A stretch of 64,000 nt of DNA from Aphelocoma coerulescens. Its lineage: Eukaryota; Chordata; Aves; Passeriformes; Corvidae. A program made the position numbers and the translations under genes. Under the pieces are notes generated by a model. The model was not told the origin of the DNA. It did not search any database and worked only from the letters and a program-made list of their open reading frames with translations. Shown in pieces: positions 47,300 to 59,299 of this stretch. The stretch covers positions 68,479,563 to 68,543,562 of the forward strand of contig NC_091013.1 of assembly GCF_041296385.1 (NCBI RefSeq), given 5' to 3'. The number at the start of each line of letters is the position of its first letter. The first letter of the stretch is position 1.

Positions 47300-50240
47300 A
47301 ATTATTTAGAGACTCTATTGCATTTGTGAATAATTTCTTATGAACTGGAAATAGCTCTAGGTATTTTCCTCCTTGTCCCAAAACCAAATTATTTTTTCAA
47401 CACCATTCAGTGAAAAACTATTTTGTATAATTGTTGACACTTCTCATGAATCAAGTAAGGTTATGTCAGTAGGAGTGTGGCAGCAGATGCTTATAAAATT
47501 CAGCATGCTTTTCAGTTTCAGCATTGAAAATCTTACTGGTCTGAAAGTCTTCATCCATTGGCAGCCATAATGCCAGGGCTGTGCCCATGAATCAGGAAAC
47601 CATTTCAACTCATTTAGCTCTTGGCATCTAGACCCTGAGTTTCAAAGTGTAGAAAGCCCCTAGGCTTATGGTTTGACCGTCAGAAATACCTGTGAGTAGG
47701 AGCACTGGTAACTGAAATAACAAGACAAAATCAGGCTGTATTAGCTGATCATAGACAGAAAATAAGCTATATGTGCATCTTCACTTTGTTCAGTGGGAAT
47801 CTTCAGAATGTGCCTGCCTCATCTGTCCATATAAGCCATGTACACAGTCACCGTGATTTCCCCACGTGTAGAGTTCTGCACATTTTTAACTGGGTACTCA
47901 ACTGGAAATGTCAAAATTTGAAGCCTGGTTATACAGTACAATTCGAATTATCTTAGTACAGCAGCCAGCCACTCTGAACTGCTACGTGAAAAAAAAAGCT
48001 CCTCTAAATTTTATATAAGCAACCAGAGTCACATGTTACCTATGAGTCTGTGGCTTAGCAATGCTAAAGTACCCAACCATGCCATTAATCATGGACTGTC
48101 CTCCTTCTGCTCAAAGAGTAGTTCAATGGTAAATTCTGTTTTAATCATAAAATAATTTCAATCATTAAAATTCCCTACACTGATACCTTCACCACTAAGA
48201 TTCTGGACCAAGTGCTAAACAGCTCTTTTGGATAAAAGTTGTTTTCTCCTTGTCCAAAATTCCATACTACCATATAATCAAATTGTGAGGTTGTGATCTA
48301 ACTCTGTGTGGTTTTTGTGTGAATGTTATTAAAAATATTTTTACAGTGAAAAATTACCACATAAGTCATAATGAATATTGAAGATACAAACCAGACTTTT
48401 TGTATGTCCATTCCTGGATTCTCTTTTACTCATTCATGGGTGATGAGGCACTATTGGAAGCCAGTCTGGCTTCACTCTCTGCTCTGGTCACCATGTCTTC
48501 CCCTCAGGGAAACCACAGTGTGGAGAGGAAATCCTTGCATGACCCAGGCTCACGCGAACATGAGGGTGATGGCAGGTCATGCACAAGCCCTGCACTTCAG
48601 AAGTACTCTCAGGTCACACAAGAACATAATGATAAAATTAACCAACCTCTTCCCTATTTAGATATATCCCTATGTTCATTTCTCTGCACTATTTAATGTG
48701 GTAAACTTTTACTTCTGCAATTTAATTATTTATTTTTCCTTCACTGATACCACTATTTCTTTTTATTCTCCTAGTCTTTTCAACAATCTATAGAAAAATA
48801 AGAGAATTTTTGGTGGCTATGGCTATACCTGCAACAATCTTTTAGCTACACAATCATCGGGGCTGAAACTGAATATTCATTAACTGATCCAGTACCAGAT
48901 GTAATGGTGACTTTATCAGATTAATTTTAAATATGCAAAATATATCACTGGGACACATATTTTAACAGCTGTTTCATCACAGACATTAGGTGGATATAAT
49001 CTGGGAGGAGATGCCCTTCCCCTGCAGACCCCAGTGGGAGTTTTGTCAAGTTTACTGCAGGCAGGAGTACATCATAATATTTTCCTATCTTTTGGCACTG
49101 TCTCTCCACCCATAATTTAATAAAATACCTTACAAAGAGGAGTTGTGACTCTGAATCTGAATAAAACGTTGAAATACATGATGTCAGTGGCTTGGTACAT
49201 GAGATGGTCTTCCTTCCAGCATTTCCTACCAACAAAGGGAGCTGCGAGTGGAAAGTCCCGAAGTGTGGGTGATTTGGACCTACATCACTCTCCTCTTGGA
49301 CTTTGAAACTAAGGTAGGTACCTAAGTCTGTCATCTGCTCTACAGTAAATAGACAGATTATGATTCTTGGTATCTCAGTATCCAGGGAAAGGAAAGTCTT
49401 CAGTTATGACTATCACCTAGATGAAGCTGTGGAAGTTACTGGCCTCAAAATACCAGTGTGCAAACTGGAACACCTGGGCTATGTTCTCAGATGCTGTTAA
49501 AACACAACTTGGTGTAAATTACTCATGGTCAGGGTTTTTTTCAAGGGAATGACTGACTGAAACAGAAGTGTAATTAGGGAATCTGGTTTACTGGTGTTGC
49601 ATCTAAGAAAGAAGGAGTCTGTTTTGGATAATGGCATTCCAGAGCTCTCTGAAGCAGGCTCAGCTAATTCACTCATAGAATTATTTTTTCACCTAACCCC
49701 ATCATCCTCTTTGTCGCATCAGATATCCAGATATAGCAGTTTGGCAGTACATCACTTCCAAATTTTAAAAAATGTTTTTAAGAAATTAAAGTGAACACAC
49801 AATATTTAGATCAGAGGACACACATGGAAATTTACCAATTTGTAAATACTGGATGCAACCTTTCTATGGGAATTTCATGACATATTGTTCTGCAAGGTTG
49901 CAACACAGGTTTCATGTTATTTCTGACACTCTGGACAGGCACAGACCAAAGAACTGCAGGGTTGAGAGAAGGCTTGGATTCATGCACCGTATGGATGAGC
50001 CAATCCACTTGTACAGGAACAGCATGGATACAGCCACTGTCCTCATATGGCATGATGTCCCTGAAGCAGATTCACTCACTTACACATAGATACCAGCTAT
50101 CAGCAGAGTCAGAAAGCTGCAGACTGAGAAAACACAGGTGCTCACCCCTGATAAAAGAGCAGCCAGAAGGCTGATCATGCAATCACACAAGGCAAAAAAG
50201 ACTGTCCTGTGGAGACCTGCCTGTTTAAACATTCTTCTCT
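47300..50240. other. Intergenic, no gene recognised
   Basis: Short overlapping open frames at 48371-48696 and on both strands at 49832-50174 show no domain that I recognise. The sequence is somewhat richer in GC at these places. Confidence 0.5.
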
Positions 50241-50247
50241 ATTACAG

Positions 50248-50393
50248 CCTTCAACACAATAGATGTTTGTCCGGCTTCTGCCGATAAAATTAAGAAATGC
50301 TTTGCTTTGGAGAACACCATACATATGCCTGAACCGGAGAACCTTGGAGAGCATTCTCTTTCCAGAACTGGGGACAGATTTGTGGCAATTATG
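50248..50393 (+). other. Orphan exon-like open segment
   Basis: A strong acceptor (TTCTTCTCTATTACAG) is followed by 48 open codons beginning FNTIDVCPASADKIKKCFAL and containing NLGEHSLSRTGDRFVAIM. A GTAATC donor follows. The open frame spans the whole segment. I do not recognise the peptide and found no partner exons, so it may be an exon of an unknown transcript, a fossil, or chance. Confidence 0.2.
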
Positions 50394-51337
50394 GTAATCA
50401 TCATCTCACCAGCTCAGGTTTTCCAATAGAACACCCAAGTACATGCACACATGAGCAGTATATGCTGAATTCAGTAAGCCAGTGTGGACAAGCAAGGAAA
50501 CAAGTCTTTAAGAGCAAAGATTCCACCCGCACACTTAAAATTCAGCTCTACCCACAAAATCAGGAAAGGAAGGGTCTCAGGGGCAAAACACAGCTGAAGA
50601 AGTTAGGTAACCAGAGCCTGATCTAAAGTTAGGTGAATCCTATGAGTCCTCAGCAGAAGACATGAAGACATGATGTTCATGTGATTACAGGGATACTTTC
50701 AGGCACACCATAATATAGTCAGCCAGACTCTTAGTAAAGAGACCAAACAGATCATCCACTACAGTCTTCACATCCAGGGAATGTTCCAACATAATAACAA
50801 AAAACTCTGGCATAATACTTTACCCTTTACCTTTACCTACTTGCTATACTTTTTTGGTTTTTTGGTGTGGTTTGGTTTGGATTGGTTTTTTTGTCAGGAT
50901 AGATTTTTAATACTGCAGCAAAAGCAAAGGAAGTAGAAACTATGGCTTTGACCCCATACTTCATTGCAGGTTATATCATGGGATATAAATCCCATTGCTA
51001 AAGCTGCACCTCCTTCCCCAGGCTTCACTTGGGAAAGATTTCTGTTCCCTCTACCCAGCCCAATCTCAATATTTTAAAATGCTCTTATCATTATGTTTTT
51101 TGTTAGTAGTTAGCTGAGACTCAGTGCACAAGTTGCCTCAGCTGAAAATGCACTGATGTGGTGCTGGCCGAAATACCAGTTCTGAGTGGTTTGCAGACCG
51201 GTTCACACAATGATTCTCCAAAATGTTCAAATTCCAAAGCTGGTGGAAGTGCAGCTGCTGGTGCAATCAGCCCAGGTGTTCCTGCCTGCAGAGGCACACG
51301 CCCTGGACCACAGGAAAGTCTCTGGCACTTTAACTTC

Positions 51338-51358
51338 TGGCAATAAGGCTTATTGCCA
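51338..51358. repeat. Near-perfect palindrome, 10-bp arms
   Basis: TGGCAATAAG and CTTATTGCCA are separated by one base. It could be a dimeric protein-binding site or chance. Confidence 0.8.
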
Positions 51359-51826
51359 CGTGTAAATCTACGCAAGAGTGAAGATCTCTGTAGTGAATTC
51401 AATCTCCTTTTCAGTAAGTACAAAAACACTTGAGTTATCCAGGGGATATTTCATGTTTCTAAATTGGGAATTTGCTTTGTTTCACTCGGCCTGAGTGAGT
51501 GTTCTTCACCCAAAAAAGGAAGAGTCATTGCAATGAACGTAAGCCTGATGCATAACGTGCACAGTCTTTGGCTATCTTCATTAAAGTCTTTTAAGGTATT
51601 CAGTGTTAGAATTAATCTTTGGTATTTAGACTTCATTGTCAAAACATTTAGGCAGTTGCAGCTTTTAACTAGCTGGAAAAGCATAAAAAAAAAAATGTGG
51701 GAGTCCTTATAATTTCAAATTATATGAAGAAAAATAGCCAACACATACTAAACCCTATACACATAATTAAATAATAATAAAGAAGCATTTTTTCTGTTGT
51801 TTCTGGTAATGAGTATAATCTTGAGT

Positions 51827-51827
<1 letters not shown>

Positions 51828-51866
<39 letters not shown>
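51828..51866. repeat. AAT trinucleotide microsatellite
   Basis: About 13 uninterrupted TAA/AAT units, likely to vary in length between individuals. Confidence 0.9.
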
Positions 51867-51868
<2 letters not shown>

Positions 51869-53444
51869 TTTTTAAGCCTATAAAAATGCTTTGAGGTCAC
51901 TGATACAAGTGCAACTTTAAATACATATTATATGTGGAAAAACTATGACATTGTCTGGTTCGTGCATTCTCCTATCTCATTAAAGAGAAAAAGTGTAAAA
52001 GACACTGCTTGCCTTCTTATTTTAAGGAAATTATGAACCATTCAAAATATGTGAGGTCTTCATTCTAAGAGAGCATATGCCACATATAAGGGGAAAAGAC
52101 CTGTGTTTACCCTCATCCAAGAAAGTTTTAATCATGTTTATAAAAAAACCAAGCTGTTTTTTCTGTTTTGTCAGATCATGTCTTTTAAGTAAGTGGTTTT
52201 TTTTTATGATGATAATCTGTTATTTTGTATTACATTTTTTCCCTTTCATAAACTGTAAATATTTACCAACAAAATTAATATTTCTTTAAAAAACCACAAG
52301 ATTAATAGTATCGCTAATACTACTGTTACTACTAATAAAAAAACCCCAAAGTGTTAGAAAATATGGACTGGTAGCTGGGATCCCTGGATCTTCATGTGGC
52401 CATTGAGTAACTTGAAGCGTCTCATTTCCATACTTTCCCACAACTGTCCATTACCTTGTCCCTAAGATGCGCAGAAAATAGTATCCTTCAGGGTTCTTTT
52501 TCTTTGTCAGTGCAGAAGATAGAAAACTCTACAGCAGGCAGAATCATTCATTATAAATGACTACACACATTGTCTCCATAGCAGTGAACTGTACAATAAA
52601 GGAACCACCAAGAAGGAATCAAAAGCTGATGAGAGAAATGGATTTTGTTCCAATGCTTTGTGGGTTGTATGCGTCTATTTTCCTGACCTTGTCTCAGGAG
52701 GACAGTCATGTGAGGTACCTGTGCTCACTTTCCAGGAGAGATTGCCATGGGAGTTTTTCAGTCAATGTATTTTTCTCTTGTGCAGAATTAATAATTTTTT
52801 CCCCCTCAAAGAAATTGAAACTTTCTATGAGAAAATCCATTTTTCCAGCTTTATTTTTGCCCTACATTTTAGACAACTAAGTTGTCACCACATGTGGCAC
52901 ATTTTTACACTTTGATAGAACTGTTCTGTTTAATGAAGCCTTTTCCATCTTTAGACACCTTTTATACCTTATAAAACACTGCTTTGAACTGTACTGAAGT
53001 GTTCTCTGGAATTATTTATACATTGTCAGAGAACATAACAGGACTAAAAGGTTTCTGGTAAGTATACATCTGCTTAAAAGTTAGGATTTGTGGAGCCATT
53101 ATGAGCTGTATATTTGTTCCAGTGGGGTTTTTTGTTTTGTTTTTTTTTAATTATTAGCATAAATTTCTGTGCATTTCAGTGCCTGAAATTCAATTATGCA
53201 GTTCCAGGAAATAGACAAAAATAAGTCAGTGGCCTAAAGATTCTTAGTGCTGATTTAGGACTTTCTGATTTAGGAATTTTGCTTAAATCAGTCATTAAGT
53301 CTTCCTATCACTGGAGATCAAAGAGGCAGAACATGTCTTAACTATTTTAACAATAGAGGTGTTTGAACAAAAGCACACAGTTTGCTTCTCCAGGCAGGCC
53401 TAAACCAGTGTAATTCTTCTGTTATGAATTCAAACATTTCCTTC

Positions 53445-53583
53445 TCAAAGAGAGTAGGTTTAGATTAGGTATCAGGAGCTGGATGGAACTCTGATTTCTG
53501 TCCCTGGCCATGGCAGAGACGTTGTAACTAGATGACTTTTAAGGTCCCTTCAAACCCAGGCGATCCTATGATTCTATGATTAT
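53445..53583 (+). mobile_element. CR1 LINE 3' end with short tail repeat
   Basis: TTTAGATTAGGTATCAGGAG leads to AGATGACTTTTAAGGTCCCT and the typical CR1 ending CCTATGATTCTATGATT. CR1 ends in such short repeats rather than poly(A). It is a 5'-truncated copy. Confidence 0.85.
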
Positions 53584-53589
53584 TCAGAG

Positions 53590-56500
53590 AAAAAAAATAT
53601 GGGAAAAGGCCACAGAAACCAGGACTCATAAGTCATACATTCACAGTACATTTGCCTTGCCTCTCCATTTCTAACTTCTAGGATAAGTGACATAAAACAT
53701 CTGCTCACATCTTTGTCAGAAGTCCTTGCTTCTGTTATGCAATGTGATGGGTACCTTCAGCTGTTCATGAAACGCCATCTGGGTCTTTTAAAAAGCTCTC
53801 ATTACTTCACATACTTTCATCATCCTCTTTCAGCTTCTTGAAAAGCCAAATCTGGCAGTGTTCAGCAGTTTTTGGTTTCCTTTGTGTGAGCGTATTTGCT
53901 GGCTTAAAGATACAGCGCACATATATTATGATAGAAAATAACAGTGCAATTTAATGCTTTGTTGCATTTGTTCTGCCTGTTTTGGGTTTCATGGCTCCTT
54001 AAGTCATAAAAATTGCTTACTGAGCCATGTTATTTTGGGGTTTAGTCCAATATTTGCATTTAAAAGCATTTTTCCTGTTTGTTGCCATGTGTTATTTCAT
54101 GCCAATAAATCCTTCACTGTTAAGGATTTTCATTTTAACTCTTAAGTTGCTTATCAATAATTTTGTTTACCCCTTGGGTTTCTATTCTTTTCTCAAAGTA
54201 AGCAATGGCAACTCCCACTTACTGTGGTCAAAAACCACAATAGAACACATGGGCTGAAGCTGAAGGTCTGAAGATCTGAAGGTCTAAGTTTAATAACTGC
54301 AGAGCAATGTCCTTGCTCCCATCATTTGAGTAGCGACAAGTTGCAGTATTGTTAAATGAAATATAAAAATGTGAAACTTTACCTAAAAGAGCTGGCACTT
54401 CCATAGGGGGAAATAAAGAGGTCAACATGAGTACAAATTTCACCTAATCTTGAAAAAATAGGAAATGCAGTAAGAAAGTAATTTGACTTGCATATAAACG
54501 CTTCATTCCCCTTCGGCACAAAACACAAAGACACAGAGATAAAAGTCCTAACAAGAAATAAATACCAAGCCAACCATGCAGAGCGGGTATCAGAAAAGTC
54601 AAGGCTGAAACCTAAATACGTCTAACACCATGAGAGTACCAGGGTGTAATTGATGAGTTCTTAAGTAGCAAAAAGAGCATTGGAAGTGTTGTTTAGCAGG
54701 AACACTGAAAGGGAAAACTGCCAACCAACTTGATGCTTTCTGTAACCCCTTGAAATAGTGCTCCCCAGGTCAATCAGACAAGTTGCTATCAAAATTAACT
54801 CCAGTGACAAGGAACAAACGTCTTTCTCTAGAGTAGAATGAAAAAAAAAATACTTGGAGAATTCAATGGCTTTTAATTGGTTGGATCTGATGAATTCTGT
54901 TCTAGGAGATAACAGAAACTGACCTAATGTCAGAAGAAAAAGATATCACCTTGAAGAAGTTTTTGGAGAAAGGAAGTACAGGAACATTTAAAGAAGTATT
55001 TCTAAAAAGGGAGAAAACAGAAAACATGAATTTTCAGTCCTATTGATTGGGCAGAGTTCAGTATGATCCTAGAAAAGGACTGCAATCCTGAAGAAGTTCT
55101 GAAGGAAGCAATCTTTCAGCACATGTAAATAACAAAGAAAACCATAACTGAGAGAATGGTCAATTAGAACTCAGGTTAAAAACATGTGGTTTTCTTCTAG
55201 GTAATAGACTTTCTGGATACAAGGAAAGGGAAACATTAAAAAAAAACCCATTGCCATGAGTCTCCTCTAAATTGTCTAAATGTTCCTAAAACAATTGGCC
55301 TATGTTATATATATAGTGTACAAAAAACCCTAGGATGGTATGTTATGTAAGAAAATTTATATTGACCTACATTTGAAATAATCTGCACTGAATCAGTCTC
55401 AGACTTTGTGTTTGGCTTTTGCAATTAAGGTATTATATGGGCAGCTTGTTGACCATGTGAAAATAGGCTGATTGTGTCAAAGGCTAGTCTTAGCATGCAC
55501 CCATTAGATCTTACACATCTCTTGTACAGGCCAAACACTTTGTCCTAAAACTAAAGCTCTTCCAAATGTTGTATTTATCCATATGTCTATTAGTTTACAG
55601 AAGTAGGTTGTAAATTTCACAAAGTATAATATTTCTTACACATTTTCTGGTAGTTTTATGCTGAGCTGTGAAAAAACTAAATAGAGCACCTTACACCAAA
55701 TATTTCCTCTTTTGGCACCAATCCAAAATTGAGAAGTGAAGAAGTAAAACTCAACTCTTAAAAGTGCTGAAGAATTTTCAGTTTAATTTTTCTACTGGAG
55801 AAAGAGAATGAGCTCTTTATGTTTCTCTGGCATTCTGGTCCAGACACTAATGGTGACAGATATATTCCATCCTGTGAAGAGAATTGTTCTTCCATAGAGA
55901 AAGGTCATCTGGACATTGCTGGTGGATATTTCTGCCAGCTAAACCTCAGGGGGTTTATTTTAGTTTTTCAAAGGATGTCACTTCATTTGAGGTTAACTGA
56001 AGCTCTCGTAGATTTATTTATACTGATTCTGATAATTCCCTGGGAACCAGAGGAAGCTAGGGCAGCTCCCTTTGGAACTTCCCTTTGGGAGCCTGGAGTT
56101 ATTTCAGTCATGCTCTCTGTACAGCCATTACTCAGTCCTTCAGCAATTCGGCATCAACACAGATGTGGTCAAGAAAAGCTGACGCAAATTGTTACACAAA
56201 CAGTATCGTTGCTGCATTTAGCTGTAGCAGAAGATTTATAGCTTCACATAATCTCATAAATCACACAAAGAGCCTGGAGTTTCTCAAATTCAAGGAAGAG
56301 GTTTCAGCTGCAGCACTTGCAGAGCCAGGGGACCTGGTGAGTAAAACAGCAGGTGTGAACTTCAGCAGATCCCTCTCTCCTGCCTCTGGTGGGCAGCTGC
56401 CTTCTCCCATGGGGCCATATAACTGTGGAGGTACCACCATCAGGATTAGCGATGTCTTCCAGAGTGGGGAGCTTGCTCACCCAGCACACATGCCCAGTTT

Positions 56501-57849
56501 AAAACAAAGGTTGTATGTTATGACTCTCAAAGGGGTAAACAAAAAACCAGCCTGAGAACTCCTGGTCCAGACAGGTCCCTTCTCCCCCTGTAGGGTCTAG
56601 TGTCATAACATCTCATCTCAGAGCCAGGAACCAGACTTTTAGGCATTGCAGCGCTGAGTACCACAGAAATTTTTCCAGTTTTGGGTACCTATGTATTTTT
56701 CAAATCACTTGACATTTTTTCAGCTAAAGAGGAGGGAAATGTTTTAAAAGCCAATGTCCACCTAATAAAATAAAATTTAAACTCTACGTTCCAAGCTCAG
56801 GCTGTAGAAGAAAATGAAAGAAGGAAAAGGGATCAATATGTAACCTGAATTTCTTCACTACTGATTTGGATTCTAGTTCATGTGAGCCCCACCAAGCTTA
56901 ATTCTCTTAACAGAAACTGTAGTGATTATAAATAAAGCACAGAATGTAATATGGATTCAAAAACTATTTTGACAAAAATTGGTTGCCTACTAAAAAAAGA
57001 ACCAGAAATCTCAGGTGATGCATTGTAATGCTCAGACAAACAGTTCTGTCTCATTAGTTCCATAAAAGAATGTGTTGAGATATAGAAAACATCATGAGTC
57101 ATTTGTCCTACTGCTGTTTAGGATTCTTCATGAACTTTGTGATCTCTTATCTCCATGTGTTTGTAGTCAGAGCAGCTAAGCTGTGCATTAATGATTTGAT
57201 CTTAAGACTTCAAAGAACCACAATTAATGAAGATAAAATTATGTTTAATGGAAGGGGGTAAATGTATCCAGGAGAATAACAAATATACCAACGCTTGATA
57301 TTTTATTTTGATTAATCATGTATGTTAATCCATATAAAGGTCACAGAATAATTTTGATTAAAAATGGAAGAAACAATTATCCCAGCATTTTTGGATCTTT
57401 CAGTTGGCATTTTAAAATGAAATTTCAGAACAAAATTGATTAAATGGGCTGAAATGTGATTAAATTACATCCAAAAATAATGAAATGTTTTCTTATCATA
57501 TATTTTTTGAAAAACCTTAACTTTCTCTTTCTAATTTTTCATTTGACAAAGAAAACAAGAAGATATGTGTTTTACATGGATTCATTCCTTAAAAATTTTC
57601 AACACAGCTTGTTAGGCAGAAGTTAGTCATTAGGAGGGCTGTAACTGCATTTTCATAATAGCATGTGAGAAGACACCCAATTACACAAACTGATAGAAGA
57701 TCTGACTGCTATGAAATTATATTAAAATGATTGTTTATTCAATAGCTATTGGGAAAAAAATCAAATTATGTTACCCTATGACAGCAAGTACAGTTTTATG
57801 TACTTTAGTCACTCAGTAACTCACTCAAGAATTCTTTGCTTGTCCCATC
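53590..57849. other. Intergenic, no gene recognised
   Basis: It contains an exon-like open segment at 54906-55046 and two overlapping open frames in different phases at 55819-56241 and 56085-56555, in a GC-richer patch. None has a recognisable domain. Confidence 0.5.
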
Positions 57850-57853
57850 ATAG

Positions 57854-58260
57854 TGATGCCTGAGATGGCTACCTAAAAACAGAGACTAGACAAGAATAAG
57901 GGAATAAAGGTAGGTATTTATTTGAAGGGCCTTCAAAGGTACACCCTGGGCAGGCCAAAGGCTACACCCCAGATCACGAGTTCTTCACACTTTTATAAGT
58001 TTGGTCCATTTGCATATCAGGGTTAGTTGTCCAATTATAACTTCAGTTCATGATGTAATTTCCCCAAGTTTACTCCCCTCTCAGAAGCTTTTAGTTTACA
58101 CATTTTGGGGCCTGGTGTCCTTGAGGTGGAAACCTAGAGAGGTTTTGTTATGTCTAACCATCATGAGAGAACAGCAGCTAACAGGCCACAAGAAACTTCA
58201 GAGTTACACACTAGGCAGTACAGGATTTGAAAAATATAAAAGTTAAAACCTGAGACATCA
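57854..58260 (-). mobile_element. Solo LTR, 407 bp, with 4-bp target duplication
   Basis: The element starts TGATGCCTGAGATGG and ends CCTGAGACATCA, which form imperfect inverted ends (TG...CA). It is flanked on both sides by ATAG (57850-57853 and 58261-58264). The reverse strand has an AATAAA-type signal near its end (AAATAAATACC), as in LTRs that I know from birds. No retroviral genes lie beside it. The clean target duplication and intact ends suggest a fairly young insertion followed by LTR recombination. Confidence 0.8.
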
Positions 58261-59078
58261 ATAGTCTAATTGACACTTCACCTGCAGAATGAGCAAATTT
58301 CTGGACAGAAATTTGTGTAAATACATTTTAAGTGCATTGACCTCAGCTCAACATCACAGGTTTCAGAGATCCTTCACAGAGTTGGCAAAGACGATATTTA
58401 TGTCTAGATTGAAAAAATCAAAGGTACAAACTTAAAAAATATTCTAACCTTTCATAAGGTAATAATTTTACAAATATTATCACATTTCCTATGTACTAGT
58501 AGCAAGGAAATCCATTCCTTTGCCATTTAAAGAGTGATAAAAACAGCATTTACCCTTTTCCAAACACCAGCAAAAAAAAAAAAAAATGAACTGACAGTGT
58601 AATTAACATTTGCATTACTGGCATTGCCTGTCAGCCTTTTCTGAAACATTAGCAATATAACTCAGAAATCTCTATGCTGGCTCACACTTTACCTGTATCA
58701 CTGAATTCCTGATCAACAACCAGCTTTTACATAAGTGTTCACTCTTGGAAAATGGTGCTGGAACAGAAACCAGGCACCTTTATCCAGTTATCACACCTAT
58801 CTCCACCTTAAGTTCCTGCTAAGTATTGGAGGCTGCTAAACTGCACAGTAATATTTTGCCTTACAAATTGACTATTCCCCCAGCATGTGAAATTCTGAGT
58901 TGATCAAAAGATGCCTCAGTCCTGGCAAGATAATTGTCCCACAGCTGACTCTGCTGTGATGCAGGGATGACATGTTCCTTCTAAACACCCAAAAGACCCA
59001 ATACATCTGAGTCAATGTGACACATCACACTGAATTTCTTCCAAAATACCCTGGCAACTGCAGCTTTTACTTAACAAT

Positions 59079-59295
59079 TGGCATCACCAGCAGGTCAAGG
59101 GAGGTGAAGCTTTTCTCGCTGGAACAAGTGAGACAAACTGGGTTCAGTGCTGGGCTCCTCACTATAAAAGAGACATGGGTATACTGGAGACAATTCAGCG
59201 AAGAGCTGTGAAGATGATGAAGGGACTGAAACATCTCTCCTCTGAAGAAAGGCTGAGAGAGCTGGGACTGTTCAACCTGGAGAAGAGAAAGTTTC
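59079..59295 (+). mobile_element. CR1 LINE fragment (reverse transcriptase end)
   Basis: GGCATCACCAGCAGGTCAAG, GGGCTCCTCACTATAAAAGA and GAAAGGCTGAGAGAGCTGGG follow the end of CR1 ORF2. The copy is truncated at both ends and has frame damage. Confidence 0.85.
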
Positions 59296-59299
59296 CAAC

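Larger units (their letters stand above)
50400..53440. other. Intergenic, no gene recognised
   Basis: Apart from the AAT microsatellite and a palindrome, listed separately, I see only AT-rich sequence and short unsupported frames. Confidence 0.55.
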
